From assembly GCF_028502605.1 (NCBI RefSeq), contig NC_079233.1:2170001-2234000 (forward strand): a stretch of DNA of 64,000 nucleotides, read 5' to 3'. Positions 37,653-51,242 of this stretch are shown piece after piece. The notes under the pieces were generated by a model that was not told the origin of the DNA, made no database searches, and saw nothing but the letters and a program-made list of their open reading frames with translations. This stretch comes from Trichoderma breve (taxonomy: Eukaryota; Ascomycota; Sordariomycetes; Hypocreales; Hypocreaceae). The position numbers and the translations under genes were made by a program. Within the stretch, counting starts at the first letter, position 1. The number at the start of each line of letters is the position of its first letter.

Positions 37653-40600
37653 CTAGAAGAATTTCGACGTCAAGCCCCCGACAATCATGTTCCGCTTCTG
37701 CCTCCCTATAAACTTGTTTACATCGTCCGCCCACCCTTCGGATTGTTCTTGCAATGAATTCATTGTATCCCCCATGAGATTCAGTTTCTCGGTTCTTTCG
37801 TTCAGCTGACGCGTCAAATAATCACCCCAACCTTCCTGGGATGAGGATGAAGTGGAAGGATTGTTGTTTCTAGCAGCTCGCTGCTCCGCGGCAGCCGCCT
37901 CCATCATTCTCTTGCTAGGTGGTCTATTAGGTCCTCCTATCAGAAGGTCGAGATCCAACGGCGATACGTGTTGTGTTCCACTAATCCACTGAAGGTTGGA
38001 AATCGTTGGGCGGGGAGGAATGCTAATCTCGGGGTTGATCAATCGATCTGGGGATTGTTGCAGTGGTTTTCCTGTACCCCACACGTGGATGACTGCCATC
38101 TCTGCAGGGCCTGCCCATGCGAAGATATCACCAGTCTGTGTGACAATGGTTCCTGTGCTGCGTGTACGATCAATCATTGGGAGCTTGGCACTGCCAAGAT
38201 CCCGCATACCTGGGATACTATACGCCCTGGCACTTCCATCCCGGAAGGTAGCAACAATGGCATAGCCCTGCAGCTCAAGTTCTGCTACACAGGCCGAGTC
38301 ACATAGGAAATCGCCAAATTCTTTGGAGGCGCCCTTCGAATGAGCAGGCCTGAGGATCCTTATTTCCTTCTCGGTCACTGTCCATGATTAGTTTACAGGC
38401 GGTATACAAATATGTCTCCGCATGCAAAGACAAACTAATTTAGAGACGCAAACACTTACCTGCAACGAGAACACCATTGACCTGACGCCCCTCTCGCAGC
38501 CCAGCCACGATTGGGCCCGTGGCTAGCGCCGGTTTACCGGTGTCAGCCTGAATCGGATTCAGGGCGACAACTTTTCCGTCGAATGCAACCATCCCGGCTA
38601 CTTCGGCTGTGTAGGCCCCGCCCGCGGCAGGTAACAGCTTCATGGTGATGACTTTCCCCAGGTTGGTCCCAACAAAGCAGCATATCGAAGAGTATTTATC
38701 GTCGTCCAACGTCATAACACCAAACTCAATTACCACAGCGAACTCTTTCGGAGGTTGTGAGCTGGATTTGGAATGGCCCTTGAGAAACGACTTTCTATTT
38801 TCCGGCTTCGCAAAGTCCGTCATTGGAGCTTGAAAGATGATTTTAGGACCCCGAAGGTCGATTATGGTCAGGAAACCGAGCTCCGACCCAATCGCCGCGA
38901 AGCCCACGTTTGATATCTGAACAGCAGTGATCGGCCCTTGCATCATCTCATATAAGACAAACGGCTGTAGCCCTTCCTTTAGGTTCGGCTCTGCCCTAGA
39001 GCTGATGTCGGAGAGTCCCATTGGATTCGGATCCAGCGGCTTTGGCTGATTCTTTCCGTAATATGGGTTTGAGCCCCAGCGAAATACGACAGCCTCTCCG
39101 GTTTTCGTGCCCACGACAAACTCGCCGGTGGTGCTAGCCAAACTCATTGCGGTCACCTCGACGTCGTCGAAACGATCCAAAGCCCGAGCTATGTCGACCT
39201 GTAACTGGATTTCGTTTTCGATTTGATCAGCGTGCCCAGAGTCATATAGTCTAATGATGCTATCGGCATGTGCCGTCTGGATAATTGTGCGGTCTTCAAA
39301 TCTCTTTCTTGGTCTCACTCCAGCTGCTCCACCTTTCAAGAGAGGTTCTCCTTGATCTCGTTTCTCCACCATAGACAGCCACCTAGGCCGGTCAACGCTG
39401 GAGACGTTGAATTTTGTGACAAAAGGATGTACGAAGAAAGTTGATGGATGGAGTTGATTGGTGGGGCTGATCGGATATCCAGAAGGAAAGCTGAGTGTAA
39501 TCAGCTCACCCGAAGATAATAGCACAATGACAGCAAGGGGGTCTTGTGAGCCACCAAAGTAGGGCGAGTCTCTTGGAATAAGCAGAAAGTCAACTGCTTG
39601 AGCTCCAGGTGGCAGGGCCAGTGGTATATGTCGTTTGCCTCGGAAATGGTTCTCTAAACCTTGCCAGGTTGATGTGGCATACATAGGCGTCATGCCGAGC
39701 TCAATGAAAGTCAAACTCTTTGGAGACGCATCGGGAGCCTGGCCACCTGCAATCAACAAGCCAGTGTCGTCACAGTTTCGTTTGCAGCACCAAGCGATCT
39801 TGATATATGGCTCGGAGTACGCTGGAGTCGGTGCACTCGGGGTGGCTTGTTGAATACCAAACTCAGTTAGTGTTCTCGCCATAACAACTTTTGCTTCTTT
39901 AGGATCCCAGAAAACCAGGCTTCCATCGTCATGAGCAGTGAGAACAAACGTGCCCGAGGGGTGCCACAGAGCATGGGTCAGACGAGGCCGGCGCACTGAA
40001 TCCATGCCGATGCTACTTCCCCCCGGCGCCCCGACTGGAAGCACGTACTCGAGAAATTGTTGTGGCTGGTTCTGTTTGAATGTATAAATGACAGCGCCGT
40101 GGCTGTATCCGATAAGAAGCTTGCCGGCATCTCGGGGATGCATCGACATAGTGACCAGAGTGACTGTGTGTTGTATCGGATCCTTTTCTTTCCAGAAGTT
40201 GGGCAGTCGGAAAGATCGCGCGAGACCACGTCGGTCTAGGTCGTATGCCATGATATCTCCATTCTGCATTCCAATAAACGCCCAGTCAAGCATAGGATCC
40301 GTCACCATTGAGGTCACAGGGCCACCAATAACCTGGGCGGCCAGGCGCTCTCCGGTATCGAGATCCCAAAGACCAAGTTCATTATTCCTATCGAGGCTGA
40401 CGAGACGGTTTGCGCTGAATTGGATCGTCTGGAACGATGTTCGTCGCGGTGGGTCGAACGTCTTCTGTACGCGCTGCTGGCCAAAGACATAGATCTTTCC
40501 AGGGCCGAACTTGCTCTCGGCGGTTCCGATGGCGAGTAGGGACTGCACGGGATCGTACGCAAAGCAACTAGAGGATTTGTCGCAAGTCAGAAGTTATCGC

Positions 40601-40875
40601 GCATAGTATCTTTCCAAAATTTCCTTCCCATTCTTTCCCATTGCTTTTGCGACTGCCGCTCCCCTTGTTGTCGTAGTGACTGTCTCCATCGTTCGTTCTT
40701 CGCCGCTTTGGTGGCGGGGGGTGGTTGCGTCATAGCTAAATCGCTGCTTCACTCACCTTATCTGTGAGTTGAGGCCATATCGCGCGTGATCATCGGGAGT
40801 AAAGAGTTCTGGTCGGATGCTGGCAGACAGGTCATTCTGGATGCCTGCCTGCTTGCCTCGCAGAAAGCCAGCCAT
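37653..40875 (-). CDS. SRO7: Sro7/tomosyn (Lgl family) WD40 protein with C-terminal R-SNARE-like motif
   Basis: Exocytosis regulator that binds the plasma-membrane t-SNARE Sec9 and the Rab Sec4. Exons 40875-40757, 40567-38460 and 38377-37653 give 983 residues. The short first exon (MAGFLRGKQAG) was placed by its good Kozak-like start and GTGAGT donor, and splices into SCFAYDPVQSLLAIGTAES. Two seven-bladed propellers are expected; blades such as LVSLDRNNELGLWDL and TFVLTAHDDGSLVFWDP are visible. An Lgl C-terminal domain follows. The last 65 residues form a coiled coil QLNERTEKLNLMGDTMNSLQ in which Arg937 lines up with the zero-layer Arg of VAMP. The tail therefore looks like an R-SNARE motif, as in tomosyn, not like metazoan Lgl. 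Confidence 0.92.
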
Positions 40876-41884
40876 GGCGCGCCGCAGCCGGTTGTTTGCG
40901 AGAGGTTGAAAGGGAGAGAATCTTGCAGCATCTCTCGGCTTTCACGCGCTGCTGCCACAAAGAGCTCGACTCACTAAGACCCGCCGATCCATAGCGGGGT
41001 AGGGGCTAAGCTTTGGTCAATTGGCGGGCGTCAACGTGCCGGAGCATGCCGGACATCAATCAAATTCTGGCAGCCCGTGATCAAGTTGCATGTAATCCAT
41101 AGCATACAATCTGCATGATTCCTCGCTTTCACTCATGCTTACGTTCGCCCGAGATCTGTATGACAACTTCAGCCATAACAGCGATATTGACTTTCTTTTC
41201 TTTTTCTTTTTCAGTCTCTCCCGCGAACGCCTCCTTAGTACTACCCAACCCTCTAACGCCAAGCATGGCCCATGGAAAAAAAAGCACAGCCCTCCTTGGC
41301 TACAACATCCTATCCAATCAGTTAACAACATCTCCATGCAATTGACTGCACCTATTACACCGTTCTTTCTTCCCAGTCACCCATCCCTCGCCTCAAAGCC
41401 GTATCACGCTGCTATCAGCTTCTCTCCTATATCCTTACTACCTAGTATTTATTATAGAAACCATTTCTACCTGTGTCGAATGTACATAGCTAGGTCATGG
41501 TCAGCCGTATATCAAAATCTCCAAGCACACAATACAAATTTTGGCAAATAAAGCCAGTGAGCGTCACAAGATTCTTTCAAACGGGAAATCTCAAGCAGGC
41601 ACATGCAACTTCACAGCTTCTAAGTCAACTTGTGTCCATTGTCTAGACTATGTGAGCTTATTATGATAGCAAATAACCTCCACCGCCATCTCCCGCCAAT
41701 CCGGTCGCCCCTTTTATTCATGTTTGATACTTGAATGTATCTCATGTTTGTGTGATAGTCGTCCAAAAAAGCATCTTTCCTTTCCTCTCGTTACTGTAAC
41801 CACTTCCTAGCGATTCCTCAACCATTTTTTAAAAGCAAATTTCCGACGCAATCCCACCTCCATTCTTCTCGGCACCGTGGTTGT
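40876..41884. other. Intergenic, no gene seen
   Basis: Holds the Sro7-like promoter on its left and the Argonaute 3' UTR on its right. Overlapping frames at 41056-41551 are low complexity and not called. Confidence 0.4.
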
Positions 41885-44800
41885 TTAGATGTACCACATG
41901 GTGCTTCGGAAGAAATTTCTCTGTCTCACCTCTCCGTCAATAGGAGCATTAGTCTCCGGTTTTCCGCCAAGCTGGAGAAGAGACGGAGCATCACTGCCCC
42001 GTTGTGGGACACTCAGTGACTCGCCCTTGGCAACTTTGTCGCGGATCATCTCATGGCCTTTGGCGCCAGCACGGAAACCCTCGCTGGTTGCAACGTTCTC
42101 ATGGGCGCGGGCGCGGGCTCCGGCGAGATGCGCGTAGTAAACAGCTGGATGGAGTGACACTGGTGTTGTCGATCTGGCATAAGAATAACACTGATGATAG
42201 ATCATCTTCTGCAAGTCATTGATGGGAATGTTCATCTCATCAATGAGCACATGATAGTGCACTGGACGAGCGGTGCCCTGGATGGCAACATGCGAGCAGA
42301 GATAAAAGTCAAGCATAAAAGGATGAGTAACTTCCTTTTCCACCAAAGTTCCCGGCAGAGCGTTTCCATTTTTATCTCCTTTCTCAGGGAAGAATCGGAT
42401 GTGATGGCGCTTGGTAGCCACAATCACAGTGAATTTAGGCAGCGGCATGTTGGGAACCACCTGCTTGAAATAGTTCTTGATTTCCTTGATCTCTTGCTCA
42501 ATGACATGTGCGAACTGTCCCTCGGCGACACCGTCCCGGAAATACATAATATGCTTGGGGAACTGATTATCATGGCCGGCCGACCAAACTTTGCACAGAT
42601 GGCCAAACATAACATTTACGTTGGCAGACGTCAGCATCTCAACTCGGTAGCCGTTGGTTTCCACCATGGCGGCATATTTCGTTGCGTCTCTGTCGACAGA
42701 CATTGTCATGGCCGCGACAGAAGGGGATGGGCCGCCAGGCGCAGGGTGAGAAATGTCAACACCAACCATCATGGTTGGCCTATCCTTCGGGAAGTAAGTC
42801 CCTTGAGTCATTCTCCATGGGGGATTGGTGCGAGAGGTAGAACCTCCAAGCTTAGCGTTCACCTTCAAGCACACGTTTGAGTGGTATTGTCCGTTGTTCT
42901 GCATAACAGAAGCACCATTTACAACTTGAGTCAGGATGCCGAAACGGCAATCAGCAGACTTCTTGAGGCGCTCATAGTGTGGGCTGTTCTTGTGTTGAAC
43001 GACGACAAAAATCAGTTGGGTGTATCCTCGCTCACGAGTAATTTGATTGTGCGCGTGGGCGAGCGCGGCAGCAATGTTGTTCTTGATAGGTCCTGGCACT
43101 TCCACCATCACAGGGTCAGTCCTGCAGGCGCCCCCATGGCCCATGAAGGTTGACTTGAATGTACGGGCGAACTGTTGGACTTGGGGCTTCTGAACGCAGT
43201 CGTCCATGACCAAGAAGCCCCAGTTCATCAGGGGCGCGGGGTTCTGTTTGAAGAACTTCTTGCCGCGCAGATCCCAACGACCAGAATATTTAGGATCAGC
43301 TGTGCCTTGGCCAAAGTTCACAATAGGAGGGGCCAATACCCTGGCCTCTGTCTTGGCGAATGACAATTCCAGTTGGACTCCATAGTGTCTGAGATATGGA
43401 TCTTGAGGCAACTGAAGGTCTCGCACGTTCTTCATAATGTCATTCTTGCGAACATTTGGGCGCGTGACAGCGATTTTGATCATCGCTGCAGTTTGCTCAG
43501 GATTCAACTTAAACGCATACCGCTGCATTGGCTCGACAAAAGCAAATTCCATGGGGATATGTCCATTCTTTCCCGTGGAGATAAGAGGCAGGTGGGCATG
43601 TCGCAAATGCGCCTTGTACTTCTCTCGATAGTAATCTGCCACCGAGATATCTCGGCCGTTGTAATCAAATTTGACGGTCCGGGCATTGGCACCTTCTGCT
43701 CCATACTTCTGATCAAATGCAAAGTCCATCACCGTGTAGACCTTTTCTGCAAGCTTGGGATCACGATTACTGTGTCGGATGGTAAACTTGAGTTTCCGCA
43801 TCTTTCGAAGCTGTTTGAAGGCATCAGAAGACTGCCACTCTCCTCTGTCGTTTTGCGTAGGCCTGAAGATTGTCGTAGTTGCAATATTTATTCCCTTGTA
43901 CCGCCTGTCAAGGGTACCGAGAAAGTTGGCCATGACCTGGTCCAGGGTTTGTCGGCCTGTCCAAAAGCAGGTGTTGGTAACATCCGCATTGAGAGCAAGA
44001 CCAATGCCTCCGTTCGCAAGATTGTTGGAGAGTCTTAGAGAAGCATAAGTCCCTTTGTGGACTTCAATGACTCCGCCTGCCATGAGAGGCTGGCCAGCTT
44101 CATTTCGCTTGTAGAAATTGCGCTTGATGGCCAGCAGATGCTCTGAGGGCCACTGGCGAATGAGATGGTCCATGAAGTTGAGAGCTTCCTGGACACTGTT
44201 GTTGAATTGAATTCTTCTCTCCAAATAACCCCGGAGAGCAGCCATTTGAATCTCAGTTGTCTTGCGCAAGATGAGATAGAATTTGTTGGAGCGTCCGGAT
44301 CGTGCAGGAGGCTTGCCCTCGTCCAGGTCCACTGTGACGCGAATCTCGCCACGGTCTACCAAAGAAGGAGACCATGCCAGTCTGGAGCCATCTATAATCC
44401 ACATTTGGTAGTTATAGGGTGCGAGCGCATTCTTGAGATTGGCGTGAGCCCAAATCTTCTTCAAAACTGGTCCACGTTTGTCCGGTTCAGGCGAAAGGAC
44501 AACCTATCGGAATGAAAATTAGTAATGAGCTTTCCGGTTATTGATCTCGAGGACAACTCACATCATATTGATAGATTTTCTTGTTGAAGTCAAACTTGGT
44601 CATTCGGAATTGATTGACTTCAACAGTCTCTTGTCGACCCTCCGTGTTGAATTTGTTGTCTCGAACGGCAAAGACATCTTTTTGGGCCTCGTTGATAAAA
44701 AAGGCATCTGGGGGCAGTTCCATGCGAGTGTTTCCCTTTCGATCCTTGCTTTCCGGCTTTGCAGGGTCGAATCCCATGCTCGGTGCCCAGCCAGGCTGCG

Positions 44801-44927
44801 AACTGCCAGAGGCTGTGCCTTGTGCTGGTGAGGCACCACGGCTTCTCGAAGCACCCGACGCAGATCCCTGGCGTTGCTGGGGGGTACCTGGCCCCGAGGC
44901 GGCGGGAGAGCGACCTCTCTCAGACAT
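41885..44927 (-). CDS. Argonaute (QDE-2/Ago class), slicer-competent
   Basis: Small-RNA-guided silencing protein. Exons 44927-44562 and 44503-41885 give 994 residues. The first about 60 residues are Ser/Gly/Pro/Gln-rich, then N-terminal and linker domains, PAZ (around 260-410) and MID/PIWI from about 550. The PIWI catalytic tetrad can be read: D705 in MVGVDISHP, glutamate finger E744 in YRVEML, D779 in YFRDGVAEGQF and H914 in YYAHLAGARAR. All are present, so target cleavage is expected. The C-terminus ends TMWYI, close to the hydrophobic Ago C-terminus that contacts the guide's 5' pocket. A probable 745-nt 5' UTR intron lies upstream. Together with Dicer and RdRP elsewhere it would run quelling-type silencing. 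Confidence 0.95.
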
Positions 44928-44935
44928 TCTGAGCG

Positions 44936-45680
44936 CTGTAAAAGAAAAAGAAATACGTCAGTCAAGAGATAATGGAGATTGATGAATTCTGAAAACATAT
45001 ATGAAAGCAAAAGTGTGGGAGGAGATGAAAGATGAACAGAGATGGTGACTGAACCTGAAGAGTTCGCGTTGAGCAGACGTACCAGATTGTTTTGACAACT
45101 GTTGCTAGATATGTTAGAGGCAGTTGCGCCTAAGTATGAATTGGTATCGTAAACGAAACTTGACGATAGAGTGATGCTTGAGCGATAGGCCTGTGGCTGG
45201 GTTAGCGAAAGCATTTAATGACGCGCTATGGAGAGAAAGAAGGTATTACAGATATGATAGGGCAGCGAAGAAAGAGAAGGGACTGGGTAGAGAAGACAAG
45301 AAGAATAAAGCTGTTTGATAGGAATTGGAGAAGACGCAAGGCGCTGTTGGATAGTAGGAGATGTGATAAGTCAGATGTTGAGATTCGGGTAAGGAAGATG
45401 ATTAAATGTGCAAGAGTGGACGTGAGGAGTGCAAGATCACAGGAGTGTAGTGGGAGATTAATCAAGTCGCTAAAGCTTAAAAGCCAGTGAGAGAGAAGTG
45501 ATAATGGTCAGGAGAAGCGCAAAGTGCAGGAAGCCGACAGGAAGTCCAGAACCCCTGGAGAGTCAGGAAATGGTCAATAGCGCAGAGCACGAGGAAAATC
45601 GCACAATGCACAATCGAATAGCAAGAGAAGCAAGATTGAAGAGTTTGGGGAAAAGAGCAAAACTGAAGAGGGCCACTCAC
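44936..45680 (-). other. Probable 5' UTR intron of the Argonaute gene
   Basis: A very good acceptor (TTTTTCTTTTACAG, ending at 44936) lies 8 nt before the Argonaute ATG. A GTGAGT donor sits at 45680, after CAATCA. Between them no coding frame is seen, only biased purine-rich sequence. TATAAG at about 45851-45857 (minus) would place the cap site near 45820. This is inference from splice signals; a shorter or multiple intron is possible. Confidence 0.4.
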
Positions 45681-45689
45681 TGATTGTGA

Positions 45690-46908
45690 TGCTTGAGAAA
45701 TTCACCCAAGGCTTTGCAGGAACAAGGCCAAAGGCTACAACGAGTCGAGAAGAGCTCTCCCAGAGAAGTGCGTGCGAAGAAGAGCTGTTGAGAGCGTGAT
45801 GAAGAGGAAATAAAGAAAAGGAAGAGAAGAGAAGAGAAGAAGAGAGGTCTTCTTATAGCTGCAGGGGCAGCTGGCAGAGGAGGAGTGATCTGTGATGGCA
45901 GGCACGTGAGGCCAAGTGCCGGGCACCTGCAAATCAAGGCAGCAATAGCGTCACAGCAATGCAAGAATAATATATCAATCAGTGAAAATACGCTCGGATA
46001 GAAGTATTAGAGATAAGATTATAAGATAATAGCTGCATTCACTGAGGTGATGGTGAACAGAGTGAGGAGGACCGACAGCGATGTAAATTGGCAAAACTCC
46101 ACTCGTCCTACACACAATAGGACTATCATAGGCCTGAATAGTAATAGGATACCTGTAACGCGTATTGCCGTCAAGATACGACACCGCTCTTTTGTGCAGA
46201 TGACCACGGTTAGGTGCGCCTTGAGGCTTTGCTGTTTCTGCAAAACGGCTTCATGCTTCCGATGGACTATTTAGTGAATGGATTCACATACCTGCCTAGG
46301 TAATCCAACAGCAAAACCTGGTTACAAATACCCAAATGCACTCAGATGTGATATACACAAAATACACACTAAATAATTCTTGAAGTTTTTAGTTATATGT
46401 GGCTATTTCAATGTAGCATGATATAAAGCTAGCGGTGAATATTGCCCCCTCGAAATTCAATATATGTGTCGAAATGGGAGAAAACTGTAGTCTACACGAG
46501 TCCGTCCAGCCTTTGCTACATAGAATGAATAAGCATCAGGCAATCGCCAAATCCATATAGTTGCAATAATATTGCCCTTGCTGTCATGAGATAGACAAAT
46601 GTGCTTGTTATATATATGCTAACTGCCAGCTGATCCTTAACCAACTACCTGATATCTTGCAATCTTACGGAAAGATGCAAACGTATGTGCTTGCATATGA
46701 TATCTAGGGCAAATAGGCAACCTGTCCAACTTCCTATTTCCTACCAAACGCCATCGGAATGCATCAAGAAGAACAAGCATCTGCCGCCATCAATTTCCCT
46801 CAATACCAAACCATATCTTCATGTTACTCGCCCTCTGTATATAGTAGCAATTGTCCAGTTTGCGAAATATGTTGAAGTCTTTCATTACAATCCCCCCACC
46901 TTGCTCAA
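45690..46908. other. Argonaute promoter and RNA14 3' flank, no gene seen
   Basis: No supported coding region. Holds the TATAAG-like element near 45855 and AT-rich sequence at 46300-46600. Confidence 0.4.
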
Positions 46909-49900
46909 CTAAAATCGATATCCACCATACTGCCCTGGTGGCGGCGCGCTATATCCTGCAGGAGCTGGAGGCCACTGATTCGGAGTTCCACTTGTGTCAG
47001 TCGCTCCGTACGGAAGCGTTGGGTACGCATTTCCAGTTTCTGTCCTTAGAGGCGACTGCCGGTAGACGTTAGAAGCAGGGGCAATTCGTCCATATGGGCT
47101 GATGGGCCTTGGGAAATCTCCTGAAGCTTGCCGTCCATGAACTGGGGCAGTAAAACGATACTGTCCCCCAGTCTGAGCTTTCCAAGTCCCATAGTCCGGA
47201 AGAGGCGTATCCCGGAGCAGTGAGACCATGCCCTGCGCGCTGAGCCGCTGCGAGTCATAGGTATGGGCTGGAGGAAGAATGCCCAGGAGGAACGTGATAT
47301 CTCGATGAAGAGCTGATGACTGATTGCGACGCTGCTGGTCCAGTCGGCGGCCAGCTGCGCCCTTGAGCGGAGAGCTGCCTCGAGCGAGCCTCTTTGGGGG
47401 GTTTAGCTCTTCTTCGTCCGGTCCAAGGGGGCGTTTCGGAGACGCAGTGGCCCTAATGTACTGAGGTCGGGGGCTCTGTTCTCTCTGTGGGGGAAAGCTG
47501 TTACGTGCTGATGCAGGCTGCTCGATGATAGGAGCAGCAAGCCTAGGCCTCATTTGCGAGGCTTTTGAAATGATGACGGGGGCGGCGATTGGATCAAATT
47601 TGTCAGATGAGTAGCGAGCCGCAAAATTGGCGAGCTTTGGGTCTTCAGGAAACAGCTCCAGCATCCTCGCCTCGATTTTGTGGATCTGGGAGAGTTCGCC
47701 GTATTGAGATTCATACTTGTGAAAGTAGGAGTATAGAGGTTTAGCCTTATGAAGCGTCTCTGGATTTGCGACAAGGCGGTTAACGCAAGTCTCAAAAACC
47801 ACTCGAGCATCTATACGACGGTTAGAGTTGTGATTCTCAAAAGTATCAGGATACAAAAGACTTACTCGTTGTATCGTCCTTGGAATGCAAAAACTTCAAG
47901 TACTCGACGACGAAGCCCTCGTCATTCGGAAAGAGGCGGGCTCCACGCTCAAAAATCTTGGCACCGACTGGATCTTTGTACACTACAGATTCCAACAGAG
48001 CGACGGCAACATATACGTCGCTAGTAAGACGTCCCTTCTGTCGGGCATCAGTAAAAACTTTGCGCAGCCCCCCATCGGTCTGGTTGCCTTTGCCTTGGAT
48101 GCGGCGAATTGCCCTCGCCATAGCAATCCATACATATGAAATGGTGCGGGAAAGGAGGTTGGTCTCGGCAGCGTAGCCTTTCTGAATAGCAGAGATACGT
48201 TCCTCGGTAGACGCCTTCTTCAACGTCCCTTCTTCGTAGTCGTCGTCCTCGATTGACTGCTGCACAGGAGCCTCAAGTGCTGCCGCTTGCTTGAGGGTGG
48301 AGATTTCCAGCTTCTCGCGCTCTTTCGCCTTATCTCCCAACGCATACAAGGTATTAAGAACATCGTCAAAAGGCTTCCGTACCGCCTTGGCGAATTCGGA
48401 CTTGTCTCCCTCCCTTAGCGGAGAGGTGGCCTCAATATGATCTGCATGCTTCAGAGCAAGCAAAACGCTTTCAGGATTCGCAGTAATTCCTTGTACCAAA
48501 AACTCAGTTCCCAGCTCTTTATCAACGTCACCTATGTCATTCTGGAGGCACCACTCGGCTGCATCGACCCAAAGCTCTGGCCAGAAGCGCAAAGCCATGA
48601 GGGCCTGTTTGTAGCAGTACAAGACCCGCTGCGCGAATACTTTCGGTTCGTCCGTCTTAAGCACCAACGGATCTTCCTTCTCCCATTCGATCCATTTCTT
48701 CCATAGGGCAACCTGGCTACGGAATTCCTGGTCTCCTTCAAATCCTGGTGCCGGTGGTAATCGAGGGAGGTTTGTGCGTTTCAAGTCTCGTGTAATATTA
48801 TCCAAGGCAATGTTGCCGCTCTTTGCAGACATATATCCAGGAGATCGTTCTTGGATAAATTTGCGGCCCTACTGATGGATTAGCAGACGATTACCACGAT
48901 TCAGAGGATATTAAGAGACGTACTGTCACTTTATTGAGCCCCATCTCAAATTGATCATACTCTTTCCATAGATTGTTTACTGTTGACATGGGAACGTTGA
49001 TCGCACGATGGTAGGCTTTGCGTAGCTGATCCATCTTTTGCTGGTCCTGCCAGCCAGTGCCTCCAATTTGGCCAGGCCCGCTCTTGATGAATTGAACGTA
49101 GTCCTGCCAGATATTGCCCGAGTCTCGATCAACGCCAATGTTATCAATTACAAATTCATACGATTGGGTCACGGTTCTTCTGGCCTGACCCGTTGAATCA
49201 TTATTGAGATCATTTCGACGGCGGATATAGTTGAGGTAAACGGTCCAGAGATTGACATTGGGGACTGTCATCAAGCATCGGCCAAAGAGCTGTTCCGCAT
49301 CGACAAAGTTGTCCATGCCGAGCTCCATCTTGATCCATTCCACCCACACATCGGCCTATTATTGTGTCAGCCGTGCATGCATATAAAACAGAAGAAAAGA
49401 AGGGAAAATACGAAGCCACTTACCGACTGGGGGAAAACTTCCAGGAACCGATTATAAACCTTGCGAACTTCGTCCAATCTGCTGTTGCGCCTATGGTCGG
49501 CAATGAGATTCTCCCAAGCATCCAAGTCGCCTCGAGGATCCTCTTTGATGCGAGCCTCGAATAACGCTACCGGATCAAGGCTAGCCACAGGTGTTGCAGT
49601 CACGTTGGGAGGAGCATTAGTGGGAAGAGGAGGGGCTGGAGCAATTGCCATCTTGATCTCAGTGGGCTGACCAACTTGACTCTGCGACGCTGAAGGCTCG
49701 CCAGGGCCTGCATTGTCTTCTTGGTCATCGTCTTCGTCGTCGGAGGCTTCCACTAAGAAGCCGCCGGACATTTTTGGCTTGGGTGTTGGACGTTGCGAAA
49801 GGACAGCGGGAGCGGCGTTTTCAGGGACTGGAGGGTCTGGGAGAACTGTTTCAACGGGGACATATTCGGGATCATAATCCCCTCCATCCTCTGTTCCATT

Positions 49901-50029
49901 ATCCGCTGATTCACCTGACACATGAGAGTCTTGAGCAAAGTTATCAACTTGTTCGTCGCTATGCTGAGTATGATCGCCTTCCGCGGCCGCAAATCCTTCA
50001 TTGCCCCACGAAGTGCCTTCGGAAGCCAT
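46909..50029 (-). CDS. RNA14: mRNA 3'-end processing protein RNA14 (CF IA, CstF-77)
   Basis: Scaffold of cleavage factor IA, which helps pick the cleavage site and recruits Rna15 and Pcf11. Exons 50029-49424, 49355-48924, 48868-47866 and 47810-46909 give 980 residues; every intron is GT-AG and three of the frames are fixed by phase. The start MASEGTSWGN was chosen over a longer upstream reading because it begins the acidic region (DDEDDDQEDN) typical of the N-terminus. HAT repeats run from about residue 180 (DPRGDLDAWENLI, RKVYNRFLEVFP, VWVEWIKMELG) to about 690 (ARVVFETCVNRL). A Pro-rich low-complexity tail with KRPLGPDEE and GQYGGYRF follows, the region that binds Rna15. Divergent from ASF1. 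Confidence 0.95.
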
Positions 50030-51242
50030 CTTGAGAGGCTTTCTGTATAATTCAATTGGGAACACCACAGAGAGACCGGCGGGAACCGATTGGGGGGATT
50101 GTTTTCGACGATGGGGAACTGTCAATGGCACACGCAAAAGGAAGGGAAACTTGAGGGGCTCGCTACTAGGCAGCGCTGCCAAAGTGCCGCGGCGATTACG
50201 GATCGATCGACCTTGCAAGCTGCCAACTCTCGGTTAATAAAATCCTCTGGAGATGGTGATTTTTGAAAGATTCATACCAATGCCACAATGCTAATGCAAT
50301 GAACAATCCAACGGATAGATACCGTTTGCGTCACTGCCGGCCGGCAAATCGCGTCGCTCGTGGTCAGCGTCGAGGTCGAGGCCACAGCGCTTGCTCGGGA
50401 GGGCGTCAAATAGGTATCAATACAGCACGATAAAGCTGCCGTTACAGCTGGGCAGGGCGCAGCAGCGATACCTGGATCAGGGTTCGGGAGCGCGCACCAG
50501 GAGCGTGTTTGGCCGAGATGATGCTGTGTCGAGGTGAGACTTGGAGCTCTGAAAATTAAAGTCGCCCAAGCTCCCAATCGGGGAAGGCTGCAGACCAGGC
50601 TGGAGTCTTGTCTTGTGAGACAGAGGGAGGTACAGATGCGAGTACCAGTACGAGGTGGCTACCAGGTGGCGACTAGGGAGGTACGTACCTGTTGGTTGGA
50701 CTACCAGCAATGATCCCGGTCCCGGCGCAGTACTTCCAAGGTAGCCGGAAATATTTGCTACCAGGCACCACAACATCCCACCTGTTGCGGTACACCAGAA
50801 TCCGTTGGCCAGTGGCACCAGTTGCCAAAATCAAATCACAAGCGCCACACAAACCACTTAACGCGAAGCGCTACGGTCGCGTCTCCAGCCGCTATAACTT
50901 GTTTCAACTTCTTCCTCTCCCAATCTGCTTGTTCAGCCTTTCCTCCCTCAAAGTGCAATCGTGTCTTGTCCCTTCTCTGCACAAAAAGCCAGCGATCTGC
51001 ACGTTCCTTTGCATTTGCATCCCACTCTCGGCATCGCCTCTCGCAGCCAGCTTGAAGCATCATCCTTGCCGTTACCGACTTTCTCTGTTGCCCCTCCAAC
51101 GATTTCTGAATTCCTATCGCGGCTTCGACCCAACCTCTCGCGCAGTTTTTCTCTCCGCTGCGGGTTTCAATTGAGCTCTCTCACGGCACACACATCTACT
51201 CTATTGTCCTTTTCGTGTCACAGTTCGTGAATATCCGCCACC
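50030..51242. promoter_or_regulatory. Bidirectional RNA14/ASF1 intergenic region
   Basis: About 1.2 kb between divergent starts. A CT-rich leader occurs at 50900-51230 before ASF1, whose start sits in an ideal Kozak context (CCGCCACCATG). GTACGAG and GTACGTAC words lie at 50640-50690. Confidence 0.45.

Noticed and set aside
43373..44038. 221-codon plus-strand frame
   Set aside because: Antisense shadow of the Argonaute PIWI/PAZ coding exon.
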